Shown here: piece after piece, positions 12,640 through 25,900 of the stretch
Layout of the letters: each line of letters starts with the position of its first letter
Position numbering within the stretch: the first letter of the stretch is position 1
NCBI GenBank assembly: GCA_019055375.1
Contig: JAHQIW010004036.1
Coordinates: 19,287 to 83,286 of the forward strand
DNA length: 64,000 nucleotides
Source of the DNA: Parelaphostrongylus tenuis
Lineage: Eukaryota > Nematoda > Chromadorea > Rhabditida > Metastrongylidae
Direction: 5' to 3'
Notes under the pieces: generated by a model
The model's database searches: none
Told to the model about the DNA's origin: nothing
What the model saw: the letters and a program-made list of their open reading frames with translations, nothing else
Program-made: the position numbers and the translations under genes

Positions 12640-13060
12640 AAACAACAACAACTATTTTCCAGAATACAGGCCATCATTTTCCACCACTTTTTGTCATCGA
12701 TCCGCCAGATTTCGGATCTGATCGAAGTACCACTCTTTCGGCTTTGAGTCGAAGAACTCTTGACATGCTTGGTCAACTTTATCGAAAGATTCAAATTGGC
12801 GACTTTCCAAAAAGTGTTGCATTCATCGAAAAGGGCCGTGGTCAGATGGAGTAACGACCAGATTATTGGGTGGGTGCGATAGAATCTCCACTCTGTCCAA
12901 GTCCTCAAACTTTGCCTTGGCCTTTTTGGCTGTGTGTGGTTTTGCGTTGTCTTGCTAAAACAAAGGGCGCTTTCAACGACCAATTCTGGGTAGTTCTCGG
13001 CCAACTTGGCGTAAACTCGGCATATATAGGCAAATTATGTATCACTAGATGCGCAAGAAG
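12640..13060 (-). pseudogene. Mariner transposase fragment M1, C-terminal half
   Basis: In one minus frame the order is a RVYAKLAENYPELV block (about 13020), then QDNAKPHTAKKAKAKFEDLD with the catalytic aspartate and PH motif (about 12945), HPPNNLVVTPSDHGPF carrying the last catalytic Asp (SDH), a stop, LESRQFESFD, and FDQIRNLADR followed by a stop and QKVVENDG (about 12660). This is the order of a mariner DDE core and C-terminus. Stop codons interrupt it, and no N-terminal DNA-binding part is attached. It is a dead fragment; open frames on the opposite strand here are its shadows. Confidence 0.85.
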
Positions 13061-14428
13061 TAGATCTTCCAATGACATGAAAATCGCACGCGCCTCATGC
13101 GAAAAAACGACTTTTCCATTCAAACGATAGAACTTTTCTTTCCAACCCAATAATAGCCTCTAGTAGCTTTCTCAAGAACAGCGAAACAGCAAAATACTGG
13201 TGTAATAATTATTCTACAAGAGAAGTACACTGAAATCGGCATCATGGAAGAATGGCAGCGCTGCTCTGATAGATAGGTTGCCTTAACAAGATCGTCTAAA
13301 CCAGATATGCATTCAATCGTTCCTACGATGCTTGATGAAATTTAGTGCGTGGCGTATTCATCGAGAATCGATCAACGCCGAAAGATTTATTTTTCCCTTC
13401 TCTTTCCGGCAAACTGTTCAGCTGTAGATAAAGTGCTCAGTTGAAAAACTTGTTTGAAGCTCGATTCGGAAGGCATGGTGAGGCAGTATATAGATGGTAT
13501 CTATAGCTCAATTTGAAATGGTAAAAATAAATAATCAATATGCATGTGCAATGTGCAGTTGAATGAAACTTGCTAACTGGTAAAAGAGACTCGATACGAT
13601 AAGACGTGCCCCATTGAATAGTGGACGGATTGACGAAATTAGTGTTGCACCATGGTAATACTGTGTTTGGAACAATGAGGAGCTCTGAAGGCGGCAATGC
13701 AAAACATGTTACCGCTTCGGTGAATCCGTAGTTTATAATGGTTACCGTTTTCTTCAATGATTCCCTGGAAAAGAAATAGTGTAGGAAAAATAGTAGAAAT
13801 ACGTTTGATAAGCTGTTTAGTAAATTTTAATAATATCGTGGTTCTCTAACACTCTCAGCCCTAAGTGGTAATATTCAAATTAGTAAGACACGCAAAATGT
13901 TAACGGAATGACAACTTAAATCAATGCTTAAGTGCCCATGCACATACAGTTTTTTTCTGATAAGGGAACCCCAGTGTCTTTTTTGATCGCATAGGTCGCT
14001 ACCTGTCCATATACTTATTCTTAATCGACTCCACAGCAGGGAAAAAAATTGTTAAGCAATACTTCCACCAACTCTTTTTCCTTTTCATTGGGAGTATGCC
14101 ATGAAATTTTTGCATAATATAAAGAATGCATATTGGACCATTCCTGATTGGTATAAGAGTTATTACAAATATAAAATAGTTGATTAAATGAGCAGTGGTA
14201 TGTGAGCAGTTTTACGAACAAACAGTATGATTTAACTAAAAACAATCCTGAGCTCATGAATGTCCATTCCTCATGAAATCTATGCTTCATATAGCGTAAG
14301 ATCTGGCTGATAGAATTTGCATGCTTAGAACCCGCATTAGATCGTGCTGACAAGAAATTTTTCGGACTTTTACGCTTTTGCGCAAATTTATTCCATTTAT
14401 CTCAACAAATAAAAATAAGAATTGATTA
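13061..14428. other. No gene confidently recognised
   Basis: A 106-codon minus-strand frame at 13437-13757 is open but shows no family motif. The rest has only short frames. No repeat copy was identified. Confidence 0.4.
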
Positions 14429-14830
14429 TTGAAAGTATTCCCTGTCAACTTCAATAACTTCCTCCCACGTTTTCGGCAATTTCATGACTCCGCGGCGATA
14501 AAACTCGATGTCTTACAAAATTGTTGGTCATCAAGCGAATTCTCAACGACGGCGACATGTCACTTGCATCCAAAACATGTCGCCAGTCAATTTATTTTGG
14601 GCGACCGACACCTTTCCTATACGTCAAATCTCCATTTTCGGCCCTGAGTTTCGTTGAAACGTGTAGTTTTTGCAACTGTTTCGTCACCCCAGGAATCTTT
14701 AATCCGGCGTGAAGTTTCAGCAGCACTTGAACCCAAAGGATACTTGTGTACTATCTATAACCGTTTTTGCTCTCATAGCAGCTCTATCTTGAAACAAATC
14801 CATAGCTGTTATGTATCAAGATAACCTCAA
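14429..14830 (-). pseudogene. Mariner remnant M2, N-terminus joined to C-terminus
   Basis: Reading down from about 14830, the first block resembles a mariner helix-turn-helix: GSSAAETSRRIKDSWGDETV (about 14730-14680), then FNETQGRKWRF and a CRSP-like linker. It is followed almost at once by a perfect mariner C-terminus, FYRRGVMKLPKTWEEVIEVD with REYFQ and a stop (about 14520-14430). The DDE catalytic core, several hundred base pairs in a complete element, is missing between them. Frameshifts occur in the N-terminal part. It is an internally deleted, non-autonomous derivative. Confidence 0.75.
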
Positions 14831-15533
14831 GAGGCTGCTCCAGACGACAAAAATCTAAACGCTGTAAAATAATCAACAAAAACAAAAAAATTTGGAAATT
14901 TTCTTGCCAACTCAGTGGGCTAAGTAGACTGGATGAACCGAGGATTTCAATCCTAACTTATCCACATCAGTATAACCTGCGCAGTGTCTGCTGAGCGCTC
15001 TTACGCATAAGTTTTGATAGGTAATTCAGTGAAAAGTGTCTCAGTTAATCCTACGTTTTCTCGGCAAAAGTGATCTTTGTACAGGAACCTCAATAACATG
15101 AATTTTGGTGACGATATTGAGTTCTACGATTAGACAAGTCTTTTGGAATATTAGCCTTCATGGTTATCGGGCAGAGCAAGCTAAAAGGAAAAAGGTGAGA
15201 ATTCAGTTGAGACAGTTGGCTACTGATACTCTCCGTTTTTTTTTTCTTGCGTTGAGCCGAGCAGCGTGTAGCTGAACGTCGCAGAGCAAGGAAAATCGTC
15301 GGTATGTCAGGGGAATGTTCCTATGTTTTGTAGAATTCCTTAATTTGAGAAACTCACCTATCTGGGCTGTTTGGCATCAATGCAACAACCGATGATTTAT
15401 AAAAACGGTATTCTTACCTCAGTTGAAAACAAAAGGAAATTCTTGAAAGTTTCATTGGTTGACACTATTGAGTATTTTTTATTCATGGTTATATATATTT
15501 ATTTAATCATTTGTTTATCTAGTTCTTGATTTC
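14831..15533. other. No gene recognised
   Basis: Spacer between two mariner remnants with only short frames. The flanks of M2 and M3 may include their terminal inverted repeats, but matching ends could not be picked out by eye. Confidence 0.4.
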
Positions 15534-15960
15534 ATGTCCAAAGTGCCTTATGAACAGCATGATTTGCTTGTATTGCTCCGCCATTATTGGAGAAAAGGTT
15601 CAACAATTCTCGAAACCGTCAATGAGATCGATGAGGGGGAAGGTGTTAGTATGGCGACAAAATCGGCTGTGAGCAGATATATTAAGCAATTCAAAGGGAG
15701 CACTTTCGATCTAGAGGAGATGCCTCGTTCAGACTGGTCATCTTTTTTGGATGGAAGGGACTTGCAAACCGCTTTGAATGCTAAGAATTCATCGAGCATT
15801 AGTGATTTGGCTGAAGAGCTTGTGCACGCAGCTCACCGTTGCCAGCAAGTTGCTCCACTTTGACTTTTTTCTAAGAAAAAGAAGAGTGGCAAGAAATCGT
15901 GCACAATGTTGATTTTTACTTTGAGGAAAAGTTATTGATGCTGTTGTTGTTGTTGCTAAT
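15534..15960 (+). pseudogene. Mariner remnant M3, intact HTH frame plus C-terminus
   Basis: A 109-codon frame (15534-15863, starts MSKVPYEQHD) matches the mariner N-terminal paired-type DNA-binding region: LLRHYWRKGSTILETVNEI, then SAVSRYIKQFKGSTFDLEEM, PRSDW (for the usual PRSG), and ISDLAEEL from the second HTH. It ends with a stop. About 30 bp downstream, in another frame, comes the C-terminal signature EEWQEIVHNVDFYFEEK (about 15885-15940). No DDE core lies between. The open HTH frame could still be translated as a short DNA-binding protein, but expression is not shown by the sequence. Confidence 0.75.
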
Positions 15961-18866
15961 ATACACTTAAAAAGGAAACTTTGTAAAACTTCCCACAACT
16001 TTTCTGAACACATGAAAAAGTAAACATTAGACAGACTCTTTCTCTATAACGAATCATTAAAATCGATTTTTCCACGAGATTGTGGGATTTTCTTAAAACA
16101 CGGGTAGTGACCTTCCAACATTAGTCAACTCTCTGCATGAACTTAACTATTAAAAAACTGATGGAGTGAACATCGTGTGACACCAACAAAAGCGATGTGC
16201 GCCGGTACTTGTATCTTGCTTCGCCTTTGCATTCGCAAAACACAGGTTTTCTAATTACATTGTTGCTTGTTGTATTAGTTATACCAATATTTAGAGCTTT
16301 TTACCAACAAAAGTGAAGAAATTCTACATGAAACTGACGGAAATTCTTTCGTTATTATAACGAGACTACGAAAAATTTTACTATTATGAACTTTTTAGTG
16401 ACCCAGAAGCGAAGTGAAGGCAATCCTCTTGTCTGCTCAACTATAGAACTTCGCTGATGCTGTACAGCAAAGAGGCTGGAAATGCTAACAAATTTGAATT
16501 CCACACGACAACGCTCGTTTGAGTCTTGTGAATAACTCAGCGTACACTAATCACATTTTTCTAATTTATTCTTTTCCATCCTATATATTCTGAGAGATCA
16601 CATTTTCCGACTATACATCATAGTTCGCAAATATTTCAAAATTTTCAGGTATTTACAAAAACAAACTCTGGACTATGTGCCTCAAATTGCTGGCGATGAC
16701 AAGGAATACTTTGATTGGTGGTTAGTTGATTGAGTGGACAGCGTCCAAAGTTCTACAAAACGAATGTTGTTGTTAGGTATTGATGAAGATTATGTTTTTG
16801 AAGTTTTTGAAATAATCTAAGTTGCCTATTTTACATGAGCAGTCATCACAATTTGCTGTGGGAGCTACAGCACATCTGGCATTCGATTCGTTTCCTAGTA
16901 TTCATCCTCTACTTTATGGTCTTTGCATATTCCGCGCAATGCATCGGTCGCTACTTGAGGTTTTGAATTCTTTCTAAATGTTCTAGAATGCTAATCGAAA
17001 CAATTCTCTTTGCAATGTCAATGGGAAGCCAATCTATAACCTTCTCTAAGACGTTTGATGAATGATTCGCAGAAAGCGTTGGGAAGATGATAGAATTAAT
17101 GCCCGCTTGCCATTCACATTATGATACACCACATCACTAGTCACTGTGCAACCCCGCCCGAACAACATTATGAAATCTTTCCTAGGTAACAAGATACTCA
17201 CGTGTCAGCAGCTCTCGATGGTTTCGTAGCACATGATCGGCAAATGGATGCCAAGATGGTGGCGAAGCCTGTATTTTACAAAGAAAGTGTAACACATTGT
17301 GTAAATCATCACAAGAAGAAAGGAAAAGCGAATATTTGTGAAACACTCTACAAATGTTGCCTTCAAAAAGAAAATTCCCTTGCATTTGCTTTGTCATTTT
17401 TTTTCATTCGCATTATTCTACCCATTCGAATTTATTCCAGTTCACAATTCACTGGATTACTCTGAAGCTTAGATCGTGAGCAATAAACATATATCTTTAT
17501 TTCACCGACCTCGGAGCTTAAATCATAAGTGGTAAGAGCATTATATGGGAAATTCTGCGTATATACATCATTCAGTGATCTGCGCCTACTGTGTTTACAA
17601 AGTAGGTGACATGTCTGACGCTAAAATTGCATAGATTGAAGATGTAATCTAAATGTTACTTCCGTCGAAAACACTCACTTCTTAAACTTTTTGTTGACCC
17701 ACACTGTCAAAAACTGTTGAAAACCCACATAAGCAATTTGCGATGTCAACAAAGAATTCATGTCCGTGGCAAGCTGGCTCTCAAACTGACTGATTTTCAC
17801 AAAGGTAAGTAGCTTCTTTGTCATTTTTGCAACAGATTATGTCGTTGTTGAAATTTATTTGCCGTATGCTAACTGAAAAATAGAAGTAGACTTTCTTCGG
17901 ATTTCCAGGATATCTTAAATAATTCACAGTGCACGAGAGAAACTTAGAAACACAAGGTCACAATGAAAACGCGAAAGTGAATTGAAATTTGCACCCAAAT
18001 TTGCGAACCATTGAAACCGATAGTAATCAATTGCAACAGCAACTATTTTGCATTTTCATATTCCTCGTCTCATCACGATGGATTTATGCAGCCGAATGTG
18101 AACCAAGCAACAAAAGTTGATATCACAACTAGGGTTTCACACTGGACAATGTTTGCATTAAGCGTAAAAGTGCCTTGTGACTCGATTTCACTCATCATCA
18201 CAAAAGATAAAGAAGATAAAGATGTGCGATCTTTATCTACGGACGTCTACTACTCATATTGCGCTACACTAGAGAATACGAACAAGCCGCTTGAAAACCC
18301 AGCACGAGGTGAAACATAACTATTTTTGCGTTCAAAATTTCTGAAAGATCACCTCCGATATTTCGGCACTTTTACCATTTGTAATGGCTTCCACACCATT
18401 CAGAAACTAGCGATACACGTCTTTAATCTTATTTTAAATGTATTCCGCATTCGTTTTCTACTTTCCAAAGGCTCGCGGATTGATTCTTTACAGAGGATAA
18501 TAAAAGTTGGAGACTATTGTCTGAGAATGAGAATGAGCTGATCAAATCGAAGTTTTATTCAAGTTCGTCGTTCATGCTAGTTCATGATATATCACTAATG
18601 TGTCATGGAATTTCATCACTGTTCAGGTCAGACTATAGAATTGCCCGAGGAACTACATGATGCCCATAGCAGCAGTGAATATGTCCATGAATTGGCTTGA
18701 CGAACATCTGCCATCAATGGTAAATTTGCCTAACCAAGTAGCGAATGATAAATCTGGATTACAAACTCCACAAACTGCGTGTCTCTCCTTCTCTTAGGTT
18801 TCCAAGTAAGTTCCAGAACGTGATCCAAAAAATTCAAAAATTCATTTTCTAAGTAATCGAAAGTAT
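15961..18866. other. Nearly 3 kb without a recognised gene
   Basis: AT-rich with only short frames. One small exon-like segment at about 16650-16713 follows a TTTTCAG acceptor, reads YLQKQTLDYVPQIAG then DDKEYFDWW, and is followed by a GT. No partner exon was found. A 102-codon frame at 18011-18319 has no recognisable domain. Confidence 0.4.
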
Positions 18867-21800
18867 TACCTGTATCACCTGCATCACCTGTCGTCCCGTT
18901 GATAGTCGAGTGACTCAACGGGTACCACCAACTCTTCCATTTTTTCCTATCGCATACAAGAGTAGCCCAGTTGGTCCTCCTCGCTCTAGAGATTCGCTGA
19001 GCATCATATCTTTCTTCTATCGCTTTCGTGAAGAAATCTGACCAACGGGTCGGTGGTCTTCCTGTAAGGCGTTTGATGCCCCGAGTAATCCAGTCGGTAA
19101 TGCCTCTCGTCCATCGGTTGCCGTTGAAGCGCATAACGTGTCCGGCCACCTTATTTTCGATATCCTGGCGTGTAGAACGGCGTCTCTGATTTTCGATCGT
19201 TGACTTATGTCGGAACTTCGGATCCTTTCTCTCATTTGCGAAATACGGGATACTCCTAGCATCGACCTTTCGACCGCGCTTTCAAGAACGCCAACTGATC
19301 TTTTATCCTGCTTATGCAGCAACCAGGTTTCTACTGCATACGTTAGGGCATGGATAATTGTCGAGTTGAACAGGTGGGCACGGAGTCGGATGTTCTTAGT
19401 CCTCTTTACTACATCTTTGATGCTCATAAACGTTCTCCAAGCCGCTCGTTTCCTCCTGCTCAACTCTGAAGCTAGGGCGTTCATCATATTGATTTCACGA
19501 CCTAAATAGACGAAACTGAAGCATTCGGAGATTGTTGTTCCTTTGAGCGTGAATGGTGCATTCAAAACCCATCCGTTCTTCATGAACATCGTTTTTGTTA
19601 GATTTAGTTGAAGACTAATCTTTCCACAGGCGTTATCGAAATCGATCACCATTTGTTTCGCTTGGCTGATGTTTGGTGTTATGAAAACGATATCGTCAGT
19701 AAAGCGAAGATGGTATAATGTCGACCGTCAATTTTCATTCCCATTTCATCCCATTCTAATGTTCGCATGACTTTTTGTAGGGTGGCAGTGAATAGTTCTG
19801 GCGAAATTGTGTCACCTTGTGAAACCCCTCTTCTTACGTCAATGGTGATATTGTTGCAGAATGCAGACATTTTGGTCGTGAAATCTTTATAAAGCTCACA
19901 TAGGACCATTATGTGCCGAGTAGGGACGCCCTGGCTATCCAGAGCTTCTACAACTGCTTCTGTTTCCACTAAATCACGGGCTCTTTCCAGATCGATGAAA
20001 GTGAGACAGAGTATCTGTTTGTACTCTCGTGAAACTTCAATGAGTCTTGCAATCGTGTGGATGTGGTCTATGGTACAAAATTTTTCGAGACCCTGCTTGT
20101 TCGCATGGCTGTCCGTCGTCCAGTGTTCTGTCAATCCTGTTTAGAACGACTCGAGTAAAGAGTTTGTAGACAACGGACAGCAAGCAGATTGGGAAACAAA
20201 TTGCCTACGTCGTGACGGTCCCCATTTCTGAACAACAATACGGTCATGCTGGCTTTCCATTGAATAGGAACCTTGCACATTGACAGGTAGCGAGTAAAGA
20301 GCCGAGCCAGGGTGCTGATGAGAACTGGCGGTAGGTTCTTCAGGTGTTCTGGTCTTATCCTGTCTGTACCGGGTGTTGTTCTGTTCTTCACCGACGATAT
20401 AGCATGTCGGATTCCGGAAGAGAGGACCAGTGGAATGACTTTTCATCCTCTTTTAATTTATATGATGGTTAGAAGACATGGCTGGCAAGGAGATCCGAGT
20501 AGTATTGGCGGATAATCTTCTCTATAGCTCTTCTGAATGCTGTAAATGTCCCGTCAGTGTTGGAGCGCAATCATCTTGGTCTTGTAGTTGGCGAAGCCTC
20601 GTTGGGCTTTGCAAATGCTCATTTCAGCTTCTGCAGCTTCTGCCATAGCTGCTGCTCGTCTCTGTTTAAAGTCTTCTTTGATCGCTTCTCTGCAGCGTCT
20701 CGCAGTTTCGGACGTAAGGTTTCGGTTGCGTGTAGCTCGTGCAATTCCGTGTTGACGTACTAGCTCGAGTGTCTGCGGAGACAAGCGTCTCTTCGTGACC
20801 TTAGGACTCACGCCTTTCATAGCGCTAACGCGAGAATTTTTCAACGAGTCGATCGTATTTTTCGTCGATGATGTTGACAACAGTATCTTCCCAAGAGGCG
20901 AATAATGATTTGAATATATCCTAGTTTATGATAGTTGTGGGCCTTCTGTGTTCAAACTTAGCAGCTTTCTCTCCTCTCCGCGAAAAACAGAACGTTGCGC
21001 GAAGGAGGCGATGGTTTGGTACCGTATAGTACTTAGGAACAGCAGCGACATCGGTCAGGCAAAACCTTGATTTACTAAGATGTCGTCTATTTCGTTATGG
21101 CACTCTCCATTGGGAGACTCCCACGTCCATCGCTAAGAGTGAGGCTTTTGAAATAGTGAGCTTCCAGGATGATTTGGGTCGTCATGGTAACTCAGATAGG
21201 CCTCTCACCCTGTTTGTCCCATTCTAGTACATGGGTACCCATGTGACGTTATTCAGACGTTCTCCTAGGTTCAAATTTTGCATTAAAATCTCCGACAATA
21301 ACCTTGAAGAATGTATGATCCTCTCTGAAAATTTTTCGAGATCCATATAGAACGCTTCGACCTCGTCTTCGTCATAGCGTGATGTTGGTGCGTAAGCACT
21401 GAAGATTGTCAAAGCCGGTATAGAACCACATCATTTCAACCGTAATCGTCCGATACGGGTTGTTGGTTGCTTGAACGAATCAATGTTCACGGTCGAATTC
21501 GATTTGACGAGGACGCCAACGCCACCGACACCTCTGTTATCGCATGTTCCAAGGAACAGTTCTTCCCTGGTGTCATAAACAGCGTGAAAAGGATGGCGCC
21601 TTCTCGTCTCAGCCTCGCCAATGACGTCGCACCTTATCCTTCCTTTTTGAATCAATAGATCTTCTACAGCGGATTCGTGAGCAAAGGTTCTTACACTGTA
21701 AGCACCGATCGTCATTTTAGTCCATTTCGATCTTGGCAGCCTATTTTGTCTCTGAGATTTTAGCAGCCTCTCCATACTCGTCCTATCTGGCGCTGCCTTA

Positions 21801-22219
21801 CCAATGGCCCTTTCGAAGTCAGGAAAATGAGGCCCAAATTTGTTACTGTTTTTGGCATTTTGATACACAACGTATAGATTGCCAGGCTCTAAACGTGTGG
21901 CTGGGTAATCACGAGTAGCTTGCCAGTCTCTTTGGGAAGAGCGGGAGGAGCTTATCTGATGGAGGCGACTCCTGACCGCCTCCCATGTACTTCCCCGCCG
22001 CTTGGTTGAAGGCCTTTGGCCTACTTGACTCGTAGAACTAGATTTTTTTGTCAAGTCGGCGCTGCAGAAGCAGATCGCTCACCCCAGAATCCACCTGCGT
22101 CTCTGGGATGCACGCGGTCGCTTTTGGTTCGCGTTTATTGCCCTATCCACCACCTGGGGATGTGCCACGTGCCCTCGCGACTAACTGAGCGGGGCCCTTC
22201 AAAGAGGGAGGTCCGTGGA
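18867..22219 (-). pseudogene. RTE-clade LINE copy B, almost full length
   Basis: This is the most complete RTE copy. Its 5' end (22219, reading TCCACGGACC) is shared with copy C. The order is a leader and N-terminal segment starting near 22054, the apurinic endonuclease (TIGAYSVRTFAHESAVEDLL, then FLGTCDNRGVGGVGVLVKS), a basic linker (20880-20554), RT pieces (20391-19652) with FIDLERARD and RRGVSQGDTISPELF, and the conserved C-terminus (GHVMRFNGNRWTRG, GRPPTRWSDFFTKAIEERYD). The catalytic box reads FTDD, not FADD, at about 19690-19706. Several frameshifts split the frame. The 3' tail (18867-18895) is a short array of near-9-bp CAGGTGATR units, as is usual for RTE. It is inactive. Confidence 0.9.
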
Positions 22220-22239
22220 TCGAAAACATCAAATAACAG

Positions 22240-22460
22240 TAATGTAGTATTCTCCGTTTACGTGGATGCAATTCTACCAAAGCTCCGTCAAAAAATCAAT
22301 TTCGCGCTCATGAAACTTGAGTTTTCTTGAATCGCTTGAATGATTGCTTTTCGACCAATTCCATGCTGTCTTTTGTATCGTGGTTGATCGGAGGCCAAAT
22401 CAGTATCTCCACTGTGAAATTTTGTGAACCAATTATACGCCGCAGTTCTACCTAAAACTC
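22240..22460 (-). pseudogene. Mariner fragment M4, helix-turn-helix part
   Basis: A minus-strand frame reads GRTAAYNWFTKFHSGDTDLA, then DQPRYKRQHGIGRK and IIQAIQENSS. This is the mariner HTH1 end, the linker (normally DxPRSGRP) and the HTH2 start. It lies 20 bp from the 5' end of RTE copy B and stops at the adjoining fold-back repeat. No catalytic domain was found next to it. Confidence 0.65.
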
Positions 22461-22489
22461 AGCTGCCTTTTACACCACTGATGTTGCCA

Positions 22490-22990
22490 GATTCCGTTTG
22501 AAAATTGATCCATGGCATTGACTGTTTTTGAAACCTTGCAATAAACGTGCAAAATAATTCCAAAGAAAGAATGCTTGAAGCCTAAGCGAGGTTGGTACGC
22601 CAGGGAAATACACTGGTGTTTCGCAGATCTCGCCCATCTCGTCAGTGACCCACGCCCCACAATAAGCAGTGCGCTGTAACAAGGAGAAGAGTATGTGGTA
22701 TGACACAGTGTACAGTGATCACCACTTCTTAGTCGATGGATCTTGGCTGCAAAAACAAAATTGATAGATGGCATCAACTGTTTTTGAAACCTCGCAATAA
22801 ACATTCAAAATAGTTTCAAAAGAAACCTCTTGAAGTCTAAGCGCTGTTGGTACGCCAGAGTCACACGAGGTTTCAAAAACAGTCGACACCATAGATCAGT
22901 TTTGTTCTGCCAGCCGAGATCCATCGACTAAGAATTGGTGATGAACCAGTGTCATTGTATACTATGCCATCACCACATACGCCTCCCTAC
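22490..22990. repeat. Fold-back repeat with a direct repeat
   Basis: A block with GACTGTTTTTGAAACC, CAATAAAC and GGTTGGTACGCCAG occurs at 22490-22603 and again about 264 bp later at 22755-22866. The segment 22690-22797 is also the reverse complement of 22872-22985; both contain CTTAGTCGATGGATCT or its complement. The arms are about 100 bp with a loop of about 75 bp. It has no coding content and resembles a nested MITE or fold-back element. Confidence 0.7.
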
Positions 22991-25900
22991 TTGCTATCAA
23001 TCCCGATGACTTGGTGTTGGAATGCGAGCCGGCTTAGGACCTCTACGACAAAGCAGCGTTCGAAACTAAGACGTGGAGAGCAGTCGGATATGTATGGCGA
23101 TATTTCGTTCATAAAGATTCGATAAACATTCAGAGTCAGTAGATATTCGGAATAAGATGAGTGTGCTGTGCTATGGAAGAAATGGCGAAGGACTAAACAT
23201 AATCCAGTTCTCACATTTTTATTTAATTAAGAAAGTGAGTAATATAGCTCGACAGTGCGGATTCCTCTAAACAGCTCAGGCGTGATGAGGCGGTTAGAGT
23301 CTTTCTGAACCTTTTGATGATTTGAAGGCATCAAAAGTGGTATAAATTTTACTGAGAAGTTCTTCTTTTTATAAACTCTAATGTTCTGTCACCCAGTCAA
23401 AGCTGATCCACGAAGTAAAGTTAATAACTTTCTTTAAGATGTCTATGATTCGACATATTATAGGTGAAGGTGCACTTAGCACCACGTTACTCACATCAAA
23501 AATTTTGTGAAATGGCTCTGTTATTTCTCAAAGAAAAAATGTCGACTGAAGTAAGATCAGTGCTTCATAATTTGATTAACAGTCACGATGAGATAAATCA
23601 CATAGAGGATAAAATGAAGACGTAAACTTGGAAAGGGTGGGGCGCGCATTTGATTTCATCATTTATCGTCAATGTGATCGGATATGTATTGGGTTTATAT
23701 GCAAGGGCTTTCAGTGACCTGGATTTTGTTTAACCAAAGAGTAGGACCGAACGAAAAATTACGTGTATCACGGGAATATCTCCATCGCTGTACTAACGTG
23801 CTATCATTATCCTAAAAGTCACAAGGCACGTATGAATAGCGAATAGTAGTTCGATTTTGTTTATGACTCCAAACCATCAACACAAAATGAACCTAACTGA
23901 ATGAGAAAAGACGTGAAAATTTGCTGATCTCTGCCAGAAAGACACGACCTCCCTCATTCACTGATGATAAACTTATCAACTTAATTTTTTGAAGTATGAA
24001 AATCGTTTACCCTTTCGCATATTGGTCAAGACTTGGTTTCAAAAAGTGAATTTATTAAACAAACAGACTTTTTCTCAACAGCACAAGATAAGATTGCGCT
24101 TTCCATACGTAAGCAATGTGTGCGATCGCCGAGTTTGTACTGGATTTCAGTTTTTTCCATTGTATCATTGTTTTTCCGAAACTTGAAAAATGCGCCTCTA
24201 AACTTCTAGCTTGAAGTATCATCTGAGGTTGCTTAAGCTCTTCAGTGGTGCCTTACTTATGAGAAACGATAACAATATGAAAATTTTGAGAGGTTCTCCT
24301 TATGATTCTGGATGCATTAAAAGTGATAAAGAAACAGGCTACTGAACAACAATTGGACGTATAACACAAAAATTCGAGGCAACCTTCTTCGCATACCGAA
24401 CCAATTCCTGCTTTCATCGTGCACTGTAAAATGACATTCTACCACTTCAAGTCGAGAAGTTGGTACGACACTTATGGTCTAAGATGAAAGCGATAACTTA
24501 ATTGCGTGGACTACCGCAAACGGTTGTATAATTTTCACATGCAGTCAATCACCTATACAGTCTTTAATGAGGTCGAATGGCTGCGATATGATTTTCTACG
24601 ATTTTAGGACCATAGAAACACGGAGCTTCGTTGTGGTTCGATACGATGTGGAAGATGTACGAAGTGGTTGAAATGGGAGGGAAGTGGGGCGATGACTTGC
24701 CAACCTTTTTTGCCACGTGAGTGACAGCGCGCATAAGTAGTTACATCTCAAGTAGGACCTGAATAGTCTTCAATCTTAGAAATATTCTTAGATATTCTTT
24801 TATCTCGATAAGAGGAAGAAATGTGATTTTATTCATTCACCTAACTACTTAATTCATTACTATGCACACCACAGAAACGAGTAATGACTATGGTGAAACT
24901 TGCCAGTTTTTCTAATAATATTGTGCTTAGATTTCCTTTCTGTTAATGGCGTAGTTGAGAAACTTAGATGGTTGTAGACTGACAAAGAATGAGATGAAAT
25001 TTCAACTTCTGTCAATAGATTAAGCCCTGAGAAATCTGATAACAGCGTGAATTTTTGAAATGAGAAAACACAATGATTATCAAAAACAACTCATAATTCT
25101 GGAAAAATCCGTATTAAAGCGATTTTTTTTTTTGAAATCAGCACAATGTATCTCGCTGACAGTGTAAAAATCGTAGAGACTTCAGTTTATTGTAATCTTC
25201 ATAAATTCTATCAAGAGAAATTTTTTTTAACTGCTACAACCTGAGTTGAAACGTGGAATTACGACAGGATTACATAATCGCATAACGACCATAATAGCCA
25301 ATCAAATTCTGTGGCTCTGAAGTTTGTCAAAAACCTTTAGATATTGCACATTGGCATACAACAATCTGGATTTCATGGATTGTACTCCACTGTACGATGT
25401 CATGTTCACTCGTATCATTCCCGCCAGGGGTATATGTCCTGAGAGAAGGAAAAATTGTCGTGAGGAATGGCATCGATTTCATACATAAATGATATAAAGA
25501 AGATAAATTAAATTACTAAATAGTGCCTATTTCCGACTGGTGATGGTTCTGAATCCTCAAGTGTGTATGGTTTGGCACGATTCGTCTCAGCAACAATTGC
25601 TAGTTCATACAGATTATCCATCATTTCCACATCTGTTTTAGAACATCGGGCAGAATTTAGATGTTTCACGATGCTCGGACGTTAAGAAAAAAAGAGCGAA
25701 TGATTACCAAGATTAGCTATATTGTCGTCAACATATGTGTGGGTATGGGTTAACGGTCAAAAGGGTTATATGCGCACACTAATTGAAAGCTATGAAAGGG
25801 AGGTAAAGAGCGGCGAAAAAAAATTTATATGACTGGGATGGTGGTAAACTATGAAAAGTTCCATAAACTGTCCAATGTGGATACTTGGTTGATTGAGGGG

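Noticed and set aside
12498..12854. 118-codon plus-strand frame
   Set aside because: Antisense shadow of mariner fragment M1, which shows recognisable motifs on the minus strand.
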